Origin: Alphaproteobacteria bacterium
Lineage (GTDB): Bacteria; Pseudomonadota; Alphaproteobacteria; Micavibrionales; Micavibrionaceae
Assembly: GCA_030750865.1 (NCBI GenBank)
Contig: JASMHE010000008.1
Span: 124,001 to 188,000, forward strand
Length of the DNA: 64,000 bases
Direction: 5' to 3'
Of this stretch, positions 34,240 to 43,469 are shown piece after piece. The translations under genes were made by a program, and so were the position numbers. The notes beneath the pieces were generated by a model, which saw nothing but the letters and a program-made list of their open reading frames with translations, was not told the DNA's origin and made no database searches. Positions within the stretch are counted from its first letter, which is position 1. Each line of letters opens with the position of its first letter.

Positions 34240-35493
34240 ATGAGTAAAGCAGAGACAAAAGACAACACGAACGTTATGCAATTTCCGGTAAAATCAAAAT
34301 ATAAACCGGAAACAGCAGGCCGATACACGGCCGGATCATTGCCCGAAAGCGGTGTGAATTGGCTGGATGAGGTACGGCAAGAAGCGCTTGCGCGGGTCAA
34401 AAAAGACGGTTTGCCGACACCGCGCCTTGAACGTTGGAAGAAAACAAATCTTATTCCCGCGATCAAAGATATACCGGCCACGGTGTCAAAATGCCTTGTA
34501 TCATTTGGTGACAATAGTAACGCGCGTGTCATTTCGGATTTATCCGAAAAGCTGGAAGAAGACTGGGTACGTGATTTGATTACGGCGGAACCATGCGATG
34601 CAGCGCAATACAAAGATATGATGCTTTGGGATTTGAATACGGCGTATCTTGATGATGCCACAGTGATTGATGTGCCAAAGAATACGACAGAAGATCAGCC
34701 GATCACAATCACGATCAACGGTGAAAGCGGCACGTTCACAGCGCCGCGCCTGATGGTGCGGGTCGGTAGCGGGTCGGAAGTCACGATTATCGAAGATGTT
34801 CAGGGCGGCGGCGCATATTGGCGCAATCGGGTGACGCAAATTCTGGTTGAACCGAATGCAACGGTGAAGCATTACCGTACGCAGATCGAAGATGACGCGG
34901 CTGTCTATACGCAGAACACTTATGCGCGTGTGGCGCGTGATGCCCGTTATGAAACATTCACACTGGGATCAGGTGGTAAAATGGTGCGACACCAGATTCA
35001 TGTTGATTTGGTTGGCGAAAATGCCGATTGTAAAACGCATGCGGTCAATCTGGTTGACGGATCGGATCATATCGACAACACCTATACCATCAACCATATG
35101 GTGCCACATTGTACATCGAACCAGTTTGTACGCTCTGTATTAAAAGAGCAGGGGCATAGCGTGTATCAGGGTAAAATCCATGTCTTTAAAGATGCGCAGA
35201 AAACAGATGCGTATCAATTGTCGAACGCCTTGTTGTTATCTGATACGGCGGAAATGAACGTGAAGCCGGAGCTTGAGATTTATGCGGATGATGTTGTGTG
35301 TTCGCATGGCACAACGACAGGCCAGATCGACGAAGATGCGCTGTTTTATCTGCGCAGTCGCGGCGTACCGGAAAAAGAAGCGCGCGGGCTTTTGATCCAG
35401 TCCTTTATCGGTGAAGTTCTGGATGTGGTGGATGATGAAGACTTCCGTGAGATGTGCGATGGCGAGGTTCTTCGATGGCTCAGGGAGGCGTAG
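34240..35493 (+). CDS. sufD: Fe-S cluster assembly protein SufD
   Basis: A 417-residue SufD, paralog of SufB and partner in SufBCD. The N-terminal helical part (ESGVNWLDEVRQEALARVKKDGLPTPR) leads into a beta-helix with KTHAVNLVDGSDHIDNTYTINHM and the C-terminal ELEIYADDVVCSHGTTTGQIDEDALFYLRSRG. Full length. sufS starts five bases after its stop. Confidence 0.96.
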   Translation: MSKAETKDNTNVMQFPVKSKYKPETAGRYTAGSLPESGVNWLDEVRQEALARVKKDGLPTPRLERWKKTNLIPAIKDIPATVSKCLVSFGDNSNARVISDLSEKLEEDWVRDLITAEPCDAAQYKDMMLWDLNTAYLDDATVIDVPKNTTEDQPITITINGESGTFTAPRLMVRVGSGSEVTIIEDVQGGGAYWRNRVTQILVEPNATVKHYRTQIEDDAAVYTQNTYARVARDARYETFTLGSGGKMVRHQIHVDLVGENADCKTHAVNLVDGSDHIDNTYTINHMVPHCTSNQFVRSVLKEQGHSVYQGKIHVFKDAQKTDAYQLSNALLLSDTAEMNVKPELEIYADDVVCSHGTTTGQIDEDALFYLRSRGVPEKEARGLLIQSFIGEVLDVVDDEDFREMCDGEVLRWLREA

Positions 35494-35498
35494 TCGCA

Positions 35499-36740
35499 AT
35501 GTCAACAGCGTCACAGAAAAGACAGCCTGCCGATTGGCGCGCGGATTTCCCCATTCTGAAGCAGGAAATCAACGGGCGGAAGCTTGCCTATCTTGATAGT
35601 GCGGCAAGTGCCCAGAAGCCGCAAGTCGTGCTGGATGCCATGACCCATGCGATGAATGACCATTATGCGAATATCCATCGCGGCCTGTATCATTTCAGTC
35701 AGCAGACTACAACGGCGTTTGAGCGCGCCCGCGCAAAGCTAGCGGCCTTTATCAATGCGGATGGCGAGCGTGAAATCGTATTTACGCGCAACGCGACCGA
35801 GGCCATCAATCTTGTGGCACAAAGCTGGGCCCGCCAGAATCTGGAAAAAGGCGATGAAGTGATTTTGTCCGAAATGGAGCATCACGCGAATTTCGTGCCC
35901 TGGCATATGTTGCAGAATGAAATCGGGTTCACGATCAAATATATTCCGGTACATGATGACGGCACGCTGGATATGGATCGTTTCCGCAGTATGTTGCGGC
36001 CGGAAACAAAGCTGATTTCCGTGGTGCATGTGTCCAATGCGCTTGGCACGAAAAATGATGTGAAGACGCTGACACATATCGCCAAAGATTTTTATCCGGA
36101 AATGACTGTGATGATTGATGGTTCGCAGGCTGCGGTGCATGGCGCTGTGGATGTGCAGGATATTGGGGCGGACTTTTACTGTTTCACAGGGCACAAACTC
36201 TACGGTCCGACTGGCGTGGGTGTTTTGTGGGGGCGTTATGATTTGCTGGATCAGATGCCGCCTTATCAAGGGGGCGGGGATATGATCGAGACCGTTGCCT
36301 TTGACGGCGTGAGCTTTAAACCCGCACCGGCACGGTTTGAAGCCGGAACGCCCGCTTTTGTCGAGGCGATTGCGCTTGGCACAGCGATCGATTATATGAC
36401 TGATATCGGTATGGAGAATATCGCCGCGCATGAACAGGCGCTGCTGGCCTATGCCACGCCAAAGATCAAAGCGGTGGACGGCTTGATCTTGCATGGTGAT
36501 AATAACAACAAATGCGGCATATTGTCCTTTACGCTGGATTGGGGGCATCCGAGTGATGTTTCTATGATTTTGGACCAGTGCGGTGTTGCCGTGCGTTCGG
36601 GGCATCATTGCTGCATGCCGCTTATGTCTATTTTGGGTGTGGATGCGACAATTCGTGCCTCATTCGGTTTATATACAAATACGGACGATATTGATGCGCT
36701 GATTGCGGGGCTGAAAAAGGCAAAGGATTTATTAGGATAA
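35499..36740 (+). CDS. sufS: Cysteine desulfurase SufS
   Basis: A 413-residue PLP enzyme that takes sulfur from cysteine for cluster assembly. The PLP Lys is in CFTGHKLYGPTGVG near residue 232 and the persulfide Cys in VRSGHHCCMPLM near 370, where relatives read HHCAQP; a second adjacent Cys is therefore present here. Start ATG 35499 has GGGAGG ten bases upstream; an earlier in-frame ATG lies inside sufD. No SufE or SufU gene is in the window. Confidence 0.96.
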   Translation: MSTASQKRQPADWRADFPILKQEINGRKLAYLDSAASAQKPQVVLDAMTHAMNDHYANIHRGLYHFSQQTTTAFERARAKLAAFINADGEREIVFTRNATEAINLVAQSWARQNLEKGDEVILSEMEHHANFVPWHMLQNEIGFTIKYIPVHDDGTLDMDRFRSMLRPETKLISVVHVSNALGTKNDVKTLTHIAKDFYPEMTVMIDGSQAAVHGAVDVQDIGADFYCFTGHKLYGPTGVGVLWGRYDLLDQMPPYQGGGDMIETVAFDGVSFKPAPARFEAGTPAFVEAIALGTAIDYMTDIGMENIAAHEQALLAYATPKIKAVDGLILHGDNNNKCGILSFTLDWGHPSDVSMILDQCGVAVRSGHHCCMPLMSILGVDATIRASFGLYTNTDDIDALIAGLKKAKDLLG

Positions 36741-36747
36741 GCAAGCC

Positions 36748-37314
36748 ATGACAGATGTGAAAAAAGATACGGACAAGACAGACGATCCTTTTGATTTTGA
36801 AAAGGAGTTCGCGGAATTTGAAGCGCAGGAAGAAGGCGATACAGCGGCGGCAACACCAAGCAGCACGGCCGGACTGCCCGATATCACCGATCAGATCGAG
36901 GAAAATAAAGCCCATCAGGATATGCTGAAAAGCTCGATGGATGCCGAAGAATATGACGAACTTGCGATGCCGCACATGGCCGAAGTGCCAAAGGATCATA
37001 AATTATGGCCGGCCATCAATGATGCGTTGCGTGAAGTGTATGATCCTGAAATTCCGGTCAATATTTTCGAGCTCGGGTTGATTTACAAAATCGACATTAC
37101 CGAAGCAAAAGACGGTAAATATGATGTCTATGTCGAGATGACTCTGACATCACCCGGATGTCCTGTTGCCGGTGAAATGCCGGGTATGGTGCAGGGCGCG
37201 ATTTTCCCGATTGACGGCATTGGCGCGGTTGATGTTGATTTGATTTGGGATCCGCCGTGGGATCCGTCATTCATGGCAGAGACAGCCAAATTACAGTTGA
37301 ATATGTTTACATAG
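36748..37314 (+). CDS. sufT: SUF system protein SufT
   Basis: A 188-residue protein with a C-terminal MIP18/DUF59 domain (residues about 85-185): INDALREVYDPEIPVNIFELGLIYKIDI, VEMTLTSPGCPVAGEMP with the conserved Cys, and DLIWDPPWDPSFM. The first 75 residues are strongly acidic and probably disordered, longer than in many relatives. SufT supports maturation of Fe-S proteins under high demand. Its ATG lies seven bases after the sufS stop. Confidence 0.9.
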   Translation: MTDVKKDTDKTDDPFDFEKEFAEFEAQEEGDTAAATPSSTAGLPDITDQIEENKAHQDMLKSSMDAEEYDELAMPHMAEVPKDHKLWPAINDALREVYDPEIPVNIFELGLIYKIDITEAKDGKYDVYVEMTLTSPGCPVAGEMPGMVQGAIFPIDGIGAVDVDLIWDPPWDPSFMAETAKLQLNMFT

Positions 37315-37368
37315 ATTTTTTATTTATTTTGTGACAAGAGCATTGACGAAAAAGAAGGAGCAAGAGCA

Positions 37369-37761
37369 ATGACAAATGTACCGATTTATCTGTCCGATGA
37401 AGCTGCGGCCCGTATTAAGGAGCTGACATTGGAAAAAGAAGGCGCTGTCGGCGTCAAGCTGAGCATTGCGCAAGGGCGCGGTTGCGGCGGCAATGAATAC
37501 CGTATGGAACGTATTTTCCAAGAAGAACCGGGTCTTGATAAAATTATCGTTGATAACGATATCGCCCTTTATATCCCGATCACAGACAGCTTTATGATGT
37601 TCGGTATGGCGATTGATCATGGTCGTGATGCGGTCGGGAACGAGCAGTTTATCTTCCGCAACCCGAACGAAGGCGGGCGTTGCGGCTGCGGGGAATCATT
37701 CAGTCTTGATCCCGAAAAGCTGGCAAAAGCCCGCGAAGATGCGGAAAAAGCATCCTCTTAA
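37369..37761 (+). CDS. sufA: A-type Fe-S carrier SufA/IscA-like
   Basis: A 130-residue HesB/IscA family protein that carries or donates clusters. The three conserved Cys are in QGRGCGGNEY (near residue 40) and GGRCGCGESF (near 105-107). It is the last gene of the SUF run, 54 bases after sufT, with AAGGAG before the ATG. No clear terminator follows before the convergent dusA gene. Confidence 0.93.
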   Translation: MTNVPIYLSDEAAARIKELTLEKEGAVGVKLSIAQGRGCGGNEYRMERIFQEEPGLDKIIVDNDIALYIPITDSFMMFGMAIDHGRDAVGNEQFIFRNPNEGGRCGCGESFSLDPEKLAKAREDAEKASS

Positions 37762-37806
37762 GGTGCGGTGCTTTTCGTATCATCGTGATGCGGCACATAT
37801 CTTATT

Positions 37807-38790
37807 TTATTGCGACATGAAGGCGAGGGCATCGGCAATGACCGTGTCGTCGCCTTTATCTTTGTGGGCGTTTTCGCTGATATAGCGGCGCCATTTTTTT
37901 GCGCCGGGTTGCAGATGGTATAGCCCGATCATATGGCGGGTGATAGTTTTGGTCGGTGTGCCGTATGTTTTATTTTGATGCTGAATATAGGGAATCATCG
38001 CTCTGGCAACATGGTCACGGGTGCTGACGGTTGTGTTACCAAAGATGTTTTCTTCCAGCGTCGCAAGGAAATACGGGTTTTGATAGACTTCGCGCCCGAT
38101 CATGACACCATCAAAATCTTTTAAATGTTGCTGTGTATCTTCCAGTGTTTTAATGCCGCCATTCAAAATCAGGCGCAGGGACGGATAATCGGCTTTCATC
38201 TCTTTGACGAGGTCGTAATTCAGCGGCGGAATATCGCGGTTTTCTTTGGGGCTTAGTCCTTTGAGCCATGCTTTGCGTGCATGGATGGTGAATTCACGGC
38301 AGCCGGTGGCTGATACGCTATCCAGAAATGATTTCAGGAAGGGGCGCTCTTCATAATCATCAATGGCGATACGGCATTTGACTGTGACGGGAATGGAAAC
38401 AGCGCGTTGCATGGCATCAACGGCGCGGGCAACGACATCGGGCTGTGCCATAAGGCAAGCGCCGAAATTGCCGTTCTGAACGCGGTCGGACGGGCAGCCG
38501 CAATTCAAATTGACTTCATCATAACCGTAATCTTCTGCCATTTTCGCGCACGTCGCAAGCGCCTGCGGATCATCGCCACCAAGTTGCAGGGCCAGATATT
38601 TTTCAGTCGGATCATAGCGCAAGAAACGGTCGCGATCCCCGTGAATAAGCGCGCCTGTTGTGACCATTTCTGTGAAAAGGCGCACATTTGGCGAGATCAA
38701 ACGCAGGAAATACCGGCAGTGCCGGTCTGTCCAATCCATCATCGGGGCGATGGCGATATAGGGATAAAATGTGCTCTGCTCTTGATTCAT
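37807..38790 (-). CDS. dusA: tRNA-dihydrouridine synthase DusA
   Basis: A 327-residue flavoprotein that reduces uridine 20/20a in the D loop of tRNA. It has IAPMMDWTDRHCRYFLR, VNLNCGCPSDRVQNGNFGACLM with the catalytic Cys near residue 100, FTIHARKAWLKGLSPKENR, and ILNGGIKTLED. These are DusA rather than DusB or DusC features. The start at 38790 is the Met of the conserved N terminus; a short ATGAATCAAG element is duplicated just before it, giving a second, out-of-frame ATG 14 bases upstream. Confidence 0.95.
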   Translation of the reverse strand: MNQEQSTFYPYIAIAPMMDWTDRHCRYFLRLISPNVRLFTEMVTTGALIHGDRDRFLRYDPTEKYLALQLGGDDPQALATCAKMAEDYGYDEVNLNCGCPSDRVQNGNFGACLMAQPDVVARAVDAMQRAVSIPVTVKCRIAIDDYEERPFLKSFLDSVSATGCREFTIHARKAWLKGLSPKENRDIPPLNYDLVKEMKADYPSLRLILNGGIKTLEDTQQHLKDFDGVMIGREVYQNPYFLATLEENIFGNTTVSTRDHVARAMIPYIQHQNKTYGTPTKTITRHMIGLYHLQPGAKKWRRYISENAHKDKGDDTVIADALAFMSQ

Positions 38791-38866
38791 ACTTGATTCA
38801 TTACGGTTTTGTCTTAACAATGAGCGCAGAATATACAGTTCAAACCCTTTAAAAGTCCAGATTTCT

Positions 38867-39388
38867 ATGTCTTTACGCGTTATTGTTTCACAGTTGATGT
38901 TATGTGTGCTGCTTGTTTGTCCGGCGGCATGGGCGGATTCCGCGCCAGAGCGTTTCCGCGATACAGATTATCCGTTGCCGCGTTTTGTCTCGTTGAAATC
39001 CGACAAAGTCTATGTGCGGGCAGGGCCATCAACCAATTATCCGATTGAATGGGTGTTCCGCCGCGAAGGGTTGCCGGTTGAAATTATTCAGGAATTCGAG
39101 ACATGGCGTAAAATCCGCGATCACGAAGGCCAGACCGGCTGGGTGCATAAATTGCTATTATCCGGTAAGCGCACCGTTCTGACCCGTACCGAAGGGGATG
39201 AAAAACGCATTGCAATGCACGAAGGGTTTGCGGATACATCGCGCATTGTGGCCTATGTCGAACCAATGGTTGTGGCGGAGCTCGATAAGTGTGTCGAGCA
39301 GTGGTGTCGCTTGCAGGCGGGGCTGTATCGTGGCTGGGTTGAAAGAAAATTCCTTTTTGGCATTTACGAAACCGAAGAATTCAATTAG
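38867..39388 (+). CDS. Secreted SH3-domain protein
   Basis: A 173-residue protein with a signal peptide (hydrophobic core LMLCVLLVCPAAW, cleavage about AWA|D) and a bacterial SH3-like domain, residues about 35-95: DKVYVRAGPSTNYPIEWVFRREGLPVEIIQEFETWRKIRDHEGQTGWVHK. The second half (residues about 100-170) reads like a further SH3 repeat ending LYRGWVERKFLFG. Such domains often bind cell-wall peptide. It is divergent from dusA. Confidence 0.85.
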   Translation: MSLRVIVSQLMLCVLLVCPAAWADSAPERFRDTDYPLPRFVSLKSDKVYVRAGPSTNYPIEWVFRREGLPVEIIQEFETWRKIRDHEGQTGWVHKLLLSGKRTVLTRTEGDEKRIAMHEGFADTSRIVAYVEPMVVAELDKCVEQWCRLQAGLYRGWVERKFLFGIYETEEFN

Positions 39389-39423
39389 AATCATAAAAGT
39401 TGGTTGTCCTGACCGACTTGTGT

Positions 39424-39456
39424 TTATCCACAATTTTATCCAAATAATTATCCTCT
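39424..39456 (+). repeat. Three DnaA-box-like repeats at 12-bp period
   Basis: TTATCCACA (39424, a perfect DnaA box), TTATCCAAA (39436) and TTATCCTCT (39448) occur in the same orientation exactly 12 bp apart in an AT-rich intergenic stretch before the unknown gene at 39492. No protein-coding constraint explains them here. Confidence 0.45.
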
Positions 39457-39491
39457 AACCCACGCTGATTCAGCGGCGCAATGGATTCAAG

Positions 39492-40493
39492 ATGTTTTTA
39501 TACGGTGAGAAAGCGGCCTTTGCAGGCCAAATGTATGATTCGCTTTTGCAAAAAGCAGTTGTCGGCAATGAAGAAATTGACGGTATGCGCTTGTTGCAGC
39601 AATTGTCCGGCATCATGGTCGAGACATTAATGTTGTTTGATGAGCCGGATGATGGCATCACGGTGACATATCATAAACTTGCCGAGTTATTGTCCTGTGA
39701 ACCGAAATCCTGTTTACTGGGGCGCTCTGTGTTGCCGCCGGCTTATGTCATGGATGTCGAGGTCGAACAAGGACGCCATCTGGCAAAAACCCTGTTCGAA
39801 GATTGGCTGAATTGTGCGTATGACTTCCATGACCTGATTTTATTTTCCGTGCATCATCTGATTATCCGTATGGAAGCGTCCGGACAGCCGCGTGCGGATG
39901 TGTTCCGTTTGTTTATCGAAATTACAAACCGTGCGATGGCATTTGAATTTGCCGCGCAGGAGCTGTGCGATATTGTGCTTGATGCGTCTGTCGATGGTAT
40001 TAAGGGCGAAGATTCATCCGGTGGAAAATGGACGCTGTCCCAGTGTGTCAGCGCGCTTGGCGCGACAGCCGGACGTAATTTGGCGTTATCAATGCCTGAA
40101 TGTGAAATTTTTAACGGCCCTTTATTTCCGGAAAAACTGGATCAGGTTGCCTGTGTTATGACGCAGGAAGCAACACGTCTTGGCGTGCCGGTCGGTTCTG
40201 ACTGGCGTTTCGGGCTGGCGGCAAATGATTTTGTGACCTCTGCCCCTTATGATCTGATTATGACGCTTGAGCCATCGTGTCAAAAGCTGTTTGAATTGCT
40301 CGGTTTGCGTGATCTGATGGAGCAAGCTGTCTGTGTGTCAAAGGCAACAGGACGTATGCTTGCAATTACGTCTTCGGGGGTAGATCCTATGATTGACCCT
40401 GTCATTGCAAAGCCGCTTGCAATGGGGGCGATGACAGATACCTATAAAACCGTCTGCCGTGAAAAGGCGGAATATGCTTTTGGCGCTGAATAA
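39492..40493 (+). CDS. Unrecognised cytoplasmic protein upstream of the fab operon
   Basis: I do not recognise this 333-residue protein. No signal peptide or long hydrophobic segment is visible; it is mixed helical, acidic and contains about eleven scattered Cys. Phrases such as FGEKAAFAGQMYDSLLQKAV at the start are not a known motif; the Cys are not in CxxC pairs. DnaA-box-like repeats lie 36 bases upstream. The next genes (fabA-B-I) have their own promoter, so a functional link to fatty acid synthesis is not implied. An out-of-frame ATG lies 12 bases upstream. Confidence 0.65.
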   Translation: MFLYGEKAAFAGQMYDSLLQKAVVGNEEIDGMRLLQQLSGIMVETLMLFDEPDDGITVTYHKLAELLSCEPKSCLLGRSVLPPAYVMDVEVEQGRHLAKTLFEDWLNCAYDFHDLILFSVHHLIIRMEASGQPRADVFRLFIEITNRAMAFEFAAQELCDIVLDASVDGIKGEDSSGGKWTLSQCVSALGATAGRNLALSMPECEIFNGPLFPEKLDQVACVMTQEATRLGVPVGSDWRFGLAANDFVTSAPYDLIMTLEPSCQKLFELLGLRDLMEQAVCVSKATGRMLAITSSGVDPMIDPVIAKPLAMGAMTDTYKTVCREKAEYAFGAE

Positions 40494-40551
40494 ACGCTGA
40501 AAATTGGCCGTATCTGTGCCCATTCTTTTTCTGATATCGAGTCATTCTGCA

Positions 40552-40581
40552 TTGACCTATGGGGGAGATAGGTCGTATAAA
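40552..40581 (+). promoter_or_regulatory. fabA promoter with internal operator
   Basis: TTGACC (40552-40557), 18 bases, TATAAA (40576-40581). Overlapping the -35 and filling the spacer is a perfect inverted repeat GACCTAT-N7-ATAGGTC (40554-40574). Such placement is typical of repressor sites. The expected transcript starts near 40588, 37 bases before fabA. The half-sites do not match the FabR or FadR sites I know. Confidence 0.65.
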
Positions 40582-40624
40582 TGTCGCACGATTTTTTGAA
40601 TGATAACAACGATGAAGCGAGCCA

Positions 40625-41146
40625 ATGACATTTGAACAGAAATCCAGCTATAGCTACGACGAAATCATTGACTGCGGACATGGGAAATTGTTCGGACCGG
40701 GGAATGCACGTTTGCCATTACCACCGATGTTGATGTTTGACCGTATTACCGAGGTAACAACAGACGGCGGCGCATACGGTAAGGGCAGCATTGTTGCTGA
40801 GTTTGATATCAAGCCTGATTTATGGTTTTTCGAATGCCATTTTGAATCTGATCCTGTTATGCCGGGCTGTTTGGGCCTTGATGCACTGTGGCAGCTCGTC
40901 GGTTTTTATCTCGGGTGGACCGGTGCGCCGGGCTCCGGCCGTGCGCTTGGTCTTGGTGAGCTGAAATTGACAGGACAGGTCCTGCCGTCAGCCAAGCTTG
41001 TGACATACAAGCTCGACCTGAAGCGTGTGATTAACCGCCGTCTTGTGATGGGCGTTGCTGACGGAACAATGAGCGTTGACGGCGAAGTTGTTTACGAAGC
41101 AAAAGACCTGAAAGTCGGCTTATTTGAAAACCCGAATGCGATTTAA
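40625..41146 (+). CDS. fabA: 3-hydroxydecanoyl-ACP dehydratase/isomerase FabA
   Basis: A 173-residue hot-dog fold enzyme that makes and isomerises the C10 double bond of unsaturated fatty acids. The active His lies in [27 protein letters not shown] near residue 72 and the Asp near 86. The segment [15 protein letters not shown] is FabA-specific and separates it from FabZ. It heads fabA-fabB-fabI, all on one strand with gaps of 50 and 26 bases. Confidence 0.97.
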   Translation: MTFEQKSSYSYDEIIDCGHGKLFGPGNARLPLPPMLMFDRITEVTTDGGAYGKGSIVAEFDIKPDLWFFECHFESDPVMPGCLGLDALWQLVGFYLGWTGAPGSGRALGLGELKLTGQVLPSAKLVTYKLDLKRVINRRLVMGVADGTMSVDGEVVYEAKDLKVGLFENPNAI

Positions 41147-41196
41147 TGCAATCCGGAATTTGAATTCAAAACATTACTGGAAGGAAGAGGTTTAAA

Positions 41197-42438
41197 ATGA
41201 ACCAACCGCATGTAAGACGAGTTGTTGTGACTGGTATGGGCGTTATCTCCTGTATCGGCAATGATGTGAACGAAGTAACAGCCGCGCTGAAAGCCGGTAA
41301 ATCAGGTATCTCATTTGCGCCTGAATATGCTGAAATGGGTTTCCGCAGCCATGTACATGGTAAGCCGAATATTGAACTGGCAGATCACATTGATAAACGT
41401 ATGCTGCGTTTTATGGGTGATGGTGCGGCTTATAACCATTTGGCGATGGAGCAGGCGATTGCTGATTCCGGTCTTGAAACAAAAGACATTGTGAATGAGC
41501 GTACCGGTATTGTGATGGGCTCTGGCGGACCGTCAACACGTAACGTGATTGCATCATGTGATATTGCCCGTGAAAAATCACCTAAGCGCGTCGGGCCGTT
41601 TATGGTGCCGCGCTGTATGTCCAGCACGAATTCTGCGACAATTGCGACGAACTTCCAGATTAAAGGTGTGAACTATTCGATTTCATCGGCCTGTTCAACA
41701 TCTGCGCACTGTATCGGCAATGCGACAGAGCTGATCCAGTGGGGAAAACAGGATGTGATGTTCGCTGGTGGCGGCGAAGAGCTTGATTGGTCTTTGTCTG
41801 TGCTGTTTGATGCGATGGGCGCAATGTCTTCGAAATATAATGATACGCCCGAGCGTGCATCACGCGCATACGATGCGGATCGTGATGGTTTTGTGATTGC
41901 CGGTGGCGGAGGTGTTCTGGTTCTTGAGGAGCTTGAACATGCCAAAGCACGCGGCGCGAAAATTTATGCCGAAGTCACAGGATATGGCGCGACATCTGAT
42001 GGCGCGGATATGGTTGCACCAAGTGGTGAAGGGGCTGTGCGCTGCATGAATCAGGCGTTATCGACTGTAAAAACGCCTGTCACATATATTAATTCACACG
42101 GTACAAGTACACCGGCAGGTGATATTACTGAAGTGAACGCAATCAAAGAGGTCTTCTCTGGTCGTGATCAGGATCTGCCGCATATCTCGTCGACAAAGTC
42201 GATGACGGGCCATTCATTGGGCGCGACAGGTGTGCAGGAGGCAATTTATAGCCTGCTTATGTTGAAGGAGGGCTTTGTTTGCCCAAGCATCAACATCGAA
42301 ACACTTGATGAAGGGGCTGCGGATGTGCCGGTCGCGCAGAAGCTGCTTGAAGGTGTGGATCACGAAACGGTGATTTCAAACAGTTTCGGATTTGGTGGAA
42401 CAAACTGCACGCTCGCCATGTCGAAATATAGTGAATAG
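41197..42438 (+). CDS. fabB: 3-oxoacyl-ACP synthase I FabB
   Basis: A 413-residue condensing enzyme that elongates the unsaturated chain from FabA. Catalytic Cys in SSACSTSAH near residue 167, His in [12 protein letters not shown] near 302 and His in [11 protein letters not shown] near 337. [13 protein letters not shown] at the start is usual. AAGGAAGAGG precedes the ATG. FabB rather than FabF is called because of the partner fabA. Confidence 0.96.
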   Translation: MNQPHVRRVVVTGMGVISCIGNDVNEVTAALKAGKSGISFAPEYAEMGFRSHVHGKPNIELADHIDKRMLRFMGDGAAYNHLAMEQAIADSGLETKDIVNERTGIVMGSGGPSTRNVIASCDIAREKSPKRVGPFMVPRCMSSTNSATIATNFQIKGVNYSISSACSTSAHCIGNATELIQWGKQDVMFAGGGEELDWSLSVLFDAMGAMSSKYNDTPERASRAYDADRDGFVIAGGGGVLVLEELEHAKARGAKIYAEVTGYGATSDGADMVAPSGEGAVRCMNQALSTVKTPVTYINSHGTSTPAGDITEVNAIKEVFSGRDQDLPHISSTKSMTGHSLGATGVQEAIYSLLMLKEGFVCPSINIETLDEGAADVPVAQKLLEGVDHETVISNSFGFGGTNCTLAMSKYSE

Positions 42439-42464
42439 TTTTTAATAATAAGGAAAAAAAGAAG

Positions 42465-43283
42465 ATGAATGATGCTGTTCCGCAAATTATGAAGGGAAAG
42501 AAAGGGCTGGTCATGGGCGTTGCCAATGATCGCTCTATTGCATGGGGGATGGCCAAGTCATTGGCGGATGCAGGCGCAGAGCTTGCATTTTCGTATCAGG
42601 GAGACAATCTCAGAAAACGTGTAGAACCGCTTGCGAATAGCGTAGGCAGTGACGTGCTTGTTGAATGCGATGTCACAAGCGAAGAAGCCATTGATAAGAT
42701 GTTCGATAATCTGCGAACACAGTGGGACGATCTTGATTTTCTTATTCATGCCGTTGCATATTCGAATAAAGATGAATTGCAGGGGCGTTATGTTGATACA
42801 ACGCTCGATAACTTCCTGAAAACAATGCATATTTCATGCTATTCCTTTACGTCAGTCATGCGCCGAGCCAAAGAAATGATGACAGAAGGCGGCTCTGCCG
42901 TGACGTTGTCTTATTATGGCGCAGAAAAAGTCATGCCGAATTACAACGTCATGGGGGTTGCAAAAGCAGCGCTTGAGGCCTCTGTCCGCTATCTTGCGGC
43001 AGATTTGGGTCCTGGTGGCGTGCGCGTGAATGCGATTTCGGCCGGACCAATGCGCACCTTATCCGGTGCTGTGATTGGCGGGTCAAGAAAGACATTTAAA
43101 TACAATGTGTTAAGCTCTCCACTTCGTAAATCGGTTGAACTTGATGAGCTGGGCGGTACAGGGCTTTATTTGTTGTCCGACATGTCATCTGCTGTGACCG
43201 GTGAAGTGCATTATGTCGATTGTGGCTTTAATGTTGTCGGTATGCCGCCACACGAAAATCTGGATGAAATCGCAGGGCATTGA
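42465..43283 (+). CDS. fabI: Enoyl-ACP reductase FabI
   Basis: A 272-residue NADH-dependent short-chain reductase finishing each round of fatty acid elongation. The cofactor start GLVMGVANDRSIAWGMAK and the active-site pair Tyr-x6-Lys in YNVMGVAK near residues 159-166 are as in FabI, the target of triclosan. The C terminus is VDCGFNVVGMP. The gene ends the fab unit. Confidence 0.96.
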   Translation: MNDAVPQIMKGKKGLVMGVANDRSIAWGMAKSLADAGAELAFSYQGDNLRKRVEPLANSVGSDVLVECDVTSEEAIDKMFDNLRTQWDDLDFLIHAVAYSNKDELQGRYVDTTLDNFLKTMHISCYSFTSVMRRAKEMMTEGGSAVTLSYYGAEKVMPNYNVMGVAKAALEASVRYLAADLGPGGVRVNAISAGPMRTLSGAVIGGSRKTFKYNVLSSPLRKSVELDELGGTGLYLLSDMSSAVTGEVHYVDCGFNVVGMPPHENLDEIAGH

Positions 43284-43374
43284 TTGCGTCTGCCATTGTT
43301 GTTTAGGGCGACGTTCGTTTGTATCGATCTCTAATCGATTTCTATAAGTGAGATATCATCTATCAGTAAGCAAG

Positions 43375-43421
43375 CGCGGGGGCTTTCGGTGATTTTCAGC
43401 GTGTCTGATACCCCGCGTTTT
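43375..43421 (+). terminator. Candidate fab operon terminator
   Basis: CGCGGGG (43375-43381) can pair with CCCCGCG (43411-43417), followed by TTTT. The loop is long (29 bases), so support is moderate. Confidence 0.4.
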
Positions 43422-43469
43422 CTCTTCCGCGTTTTTCTCTCCGGCTTTTTTTCTATCTACCGTTATCTT

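Noticed and set aside
39389-39491. Replication origin at the DnaA-box-like repeats
   Set aside because: Only three boxes, two of them imperfect, and none of the genes that usually flank alphaproteobacterial origins. A regulatory site is more likely.
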